Part shown: positions 62,588 to 64,000 of the stretch, one piece after another
Numbering within the stretch: position 1 is the stretch's first letter
How the letters are laid out: each line of letters begins with the position of its first letter
Assembly: GCA_937900515.1 (NCBI GenBank)
Contig: CALCCU010000113.1
Coordinates: forward strand, 1-64,000
Source: an uncultured Gammaproteobacteria bacterium
GTDB lineage: Bacteria; Pseudomonadota; Gammaproteobacteria; Nitrosococcales; Methylophagaceae
DNA length: 64,000 nt
Reading direction: 5' to 3'
Notes under the pieces: model-generated
What the model saw: the letters and a program-made list of their open reading frames with translations, nothing else
Databases searched by the model: none
Told to the model about the DNA's origin: nothing
Made by a program: the position numbers and the translations under genes

Positions 62588-63436
62588 ATGAGCTTACCCG
62601 CTGAAGCACTCGTCAATAAGTCACTACAATTAGTATCCCCACCGACAACCTATAGTCAGGTCAACGATTTATTAAATGATGAAAATAGCTCTGCTGAAGA
62701 TATTAGCGCTATTATCAACCTTGACCCAGCACTGACAGCTCGGCTACTTAAAATTGTGAACAGCCCTTTTTACGGCTTTCCATCACAAATAAATACTATC
62801 TCTCGAGCCATCACGATTATAGGTACGCGTGAACTTACTCACTTAGTATTAGCAACTTCAGTGATTAATGCTTTCAGAGGCATTCCGGCTAACTTAATCA
62901 ATATGGCTGACTTCTGGCGTCATAGCCTTGCCTGTGCCATTGCTTCTAAACAACTGGCAATACATTGCGGCTACCGCGCAACTGAACGTTTCTTTATTTC
63001 TGGCTTGCTAAATAATATAGGCTCATTAGTGCTCTATCAAGCTTTGCCAGAACTCGCTAGAGAAGCAATTAACAGCGCTAAATCTGGTAATGGTGTTATT
63101 TCTGAATCAGAAAAAAGAGTGATCGGTTTTGACCACTGTGAAGCAGGCGCAGCATTGGTTAAAGCATGGAAGTTACCTGACTCATTAGGCGAGGTAGCTA
63201 AATATCATCATACTCCATCTCAAGCAGAAGAATTCCCAACCGAAGTCGCAATAATTCATATTGCAGATATAATAGTCAGCTCGGCAGAAATAGGTAACAG
63301 CGGTGATCGCCATGTACCCCCCCTTGATCCTAAAGCATGGGAACTATTTAACATTGATGAACAAGTATTACCGGAAATCTTAGATCAGGTAAGAGAGAAA
63401 CTAGACGATTTAACAGCAGTGATGACATCGTCATAA
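62588..63436 (+). CDS. HDOD-domain protein
   Basis: A 282-residue protein with an HDOD domain (about 10-210): SPPTTYSQVNDLLNDENSSAEDIS, LDPALTARLLKIVNSPFYGFPSQI and TISRAITIIGTRELTHLVLA are typical, as is GFDHCEAGAALVKAWKLPDSL. HDOD proteins lack the HD metal residues and act as signalling scaffolds. The ATG at 62588 with AAGG 8 bases upstream is preferred over 62543, which would overlap the small ORF. Confidence 0.9.
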   Translation: MSLPAEALVNKSLQLVSPPTTYSQVNDLLNDENSSAEDISAIINLDPALTARLLKIVNSPFYGFPSQINTISRAITIIGTRELTHLVLATSVINAFRGIPANLINMADFWRHSLACAIASKQLAIHCGYRATERFFISGLLNNIGSLVLYQALPELAREAINSAKSGNGVISESEKRVIGFDHCEAGAALVKAWKLPDSLGEVAKYHHTPSQAEEFPTEVAIIHIADIIVSSAEIGNSGDRHVPPLDPKAWELFNIDEQVLPEILDQVREKLDDLTAVMTSS

Positions 63437-63458
63437 TTATTAAAGAGGCAATTAATTC

Positions 63459-64000
63459 ATGAGAACAGTATTATTAGGCGCACCTGGTTCAGGTAAAGGT
63501 ACACAAGGTGTTGTGCTATCAAAAAAATATGATATTCCACAAATCTCAACAGGTGATTTATTACGTGCCGCAGTAACAGAAGGCTCTGAACTAGGTAAAC
63601 AAGCCAAAGCAGCTATGGATGCTGGCGCTTTAGTGTCTGATGAGATTGTGATTGGATTAATTCGCGAACGAATTTCGCATGATGATGCTACCAACGGCTA
63701 TATATTAGATGGTTTCCCACGTAATATTCCTCAAGCCAAAGCTTTAGACACTATGCTTGAAGAACTGAACCAACCACTTCAAGGTGTCGTATTACTTGAT
63801 GTTGCCTTCGAAGAGTTATTACAGCGCTTAACCGGTCGCCGTACATGTAAAGACTGTGGTGCCATCTACAACGTTCACTTATCTCCTCCTCAACGTGAAG
63901 ATGAGTGTGATTCATGTCATGGCCCCCTATTCCAACGTGCTGATGATAATGCAGAAACAATTGGCAACCGTTTAAATGTATACCAAGAACAAACAGCACC
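63459..64000 (+). CDS. adk: Adenylate kinase, zinc-LID type (3' end outside window)
   Basis: The first 180 residues of adenylate kinase: P-loop GAPGSGKGT (7-15), STGDLLRAAV, DGFPRN (about 85-90) and GRRTCKDCG. The LID domain has two Cys pairs, CKDC (about 129-132) and CDSC (about 149-152), the zinc-binding form common in Gram-positive bacteria; E. coli Adk has non-metal residues there. It converts ATP + AMP to 2 ADP. AAGAGG about 13 bases before the ATG. The frame continues past the window edge. Confidence 0.95.
   Translation, partial: MRTVLLGAPGSGKGTQGVVLSKKYDIPQISTGDLLRAAVTEGSELGKQAKAAMDAGALVSDEIVIGLIRERISHDDATNGYILDGFPRNIPQAKALDTMLEELNQPLQGVVLLDVAFEELLQRLTGRRTCKDCGAIYNVHLSPPQREDECDSCHGPLFQRADDNAETIGNRLNVYQEQTA

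Overview
The window looks like a chromosomal stretch of a low-GC gammaproteobacterium with a single polar flagellum. The order fliLMNOPQR-flhBAF-fleN-fliA-cheYZAB-motCD-parC-parP-cheW-DUF2802 is the arrangement known from Pseudomonas and other polar flagellates. The codon and base composition is far more AT-rich than Pseudomonas. A marine Methylophaga/Cycloclasticus-type member of the Thiotrichales fits, but that placement is an inference from gene content, not a measured result.

Layout. (1) 1-3500 is accessory-looking DNA. It has a GC-rich palindrome at the very start, a P-loop kinase-like gene, a small unknown membrane protein, an HUH transposase of the REP-associated type bounded by 15-bp inverted repeats, an NAD(P)-binding reductase and a stand-alone BLUF photoreceptor. 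Two intergenic imperfect palindromes (784-875 and 2759-2812) have the architecture of integron attC sites, so part of this may be a gene-cassette remnant. (2) 3501-7777 holds single genes: SIMPL-domain protein, TfoX_N protein, RhlE helicase, a DUF1003/mini-MscS pair and an SGNH hydrolase. (3) 7805-11076 is the divergent metE/metR pair. (4) 11073-15322 (minus) is a three-gene envelope export set: RND permease, LolA-like periplasmic protein and outer-membrane beta-barrel. It is followed by psd. (5) 16516-35649 is the flagellar/chemotaxis block: export apparatus, C-ring, polar placement (FlhF/FleN), sigma-28, CheY/Z/A/B, a second stator pair MotCD, and the ParC/ParP array-positioning module. (6) 35646-42344 (minus) carries a degenerate GGDEF/EAL protein, FlhX, FliK, YjdF-like protein, ApaG, glucokinase and 6-phosphogluconolactonase. 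(7) 42515-45608 (minus) has a glutamate synthase-like protein and IlvA, divergent from rpiA. (8) 46646-56233 is an envelope biogenesis stretch: lolC/lolD, DUF2062, comEC, exbB/exbD, msbA, lpxK, a Trm112-like protein and kdsB. (9) 56292-64000 has rne with a repetitive tail and a long 5' leader, rluC, a Gph-like phosphatase, an SppA-type protease, a 49-residue small ORF, an HDOD protein, and the start of a zinc-type adk that runs off the window.

How the genes work together. The flagellar block encodes the export gate and C-ring, the GTPase/ATPase pair that sets flagellar site and number, the sigma factor for late genes, and the signalling core that controls the motor through CheY. FliK and FlhX, which tune hook length and the FlhB switch, sit apart on the opposite strand. 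The lol/exbBD/msbA/lpxK/kdsB region serves lipoprotein and LPS transport and synthesis. The RND/LolA-like/barrel set probably moves a hydrophobic substrate across the envelope.

The most interesting leads are the attC-like sites with cassette-type genes, two copies of a short acidic motif in the CheA linker that resemble the CheY-binding peptides of FliM and CheZ, the uncharacterised export trio, a soluble FliL paralog, a hairpin covering the rne ribosome-binding site, and near-identical 37-residue repeats in RNase E. No rRNA, tRNA, CRISPR array or complete prophage was seen.
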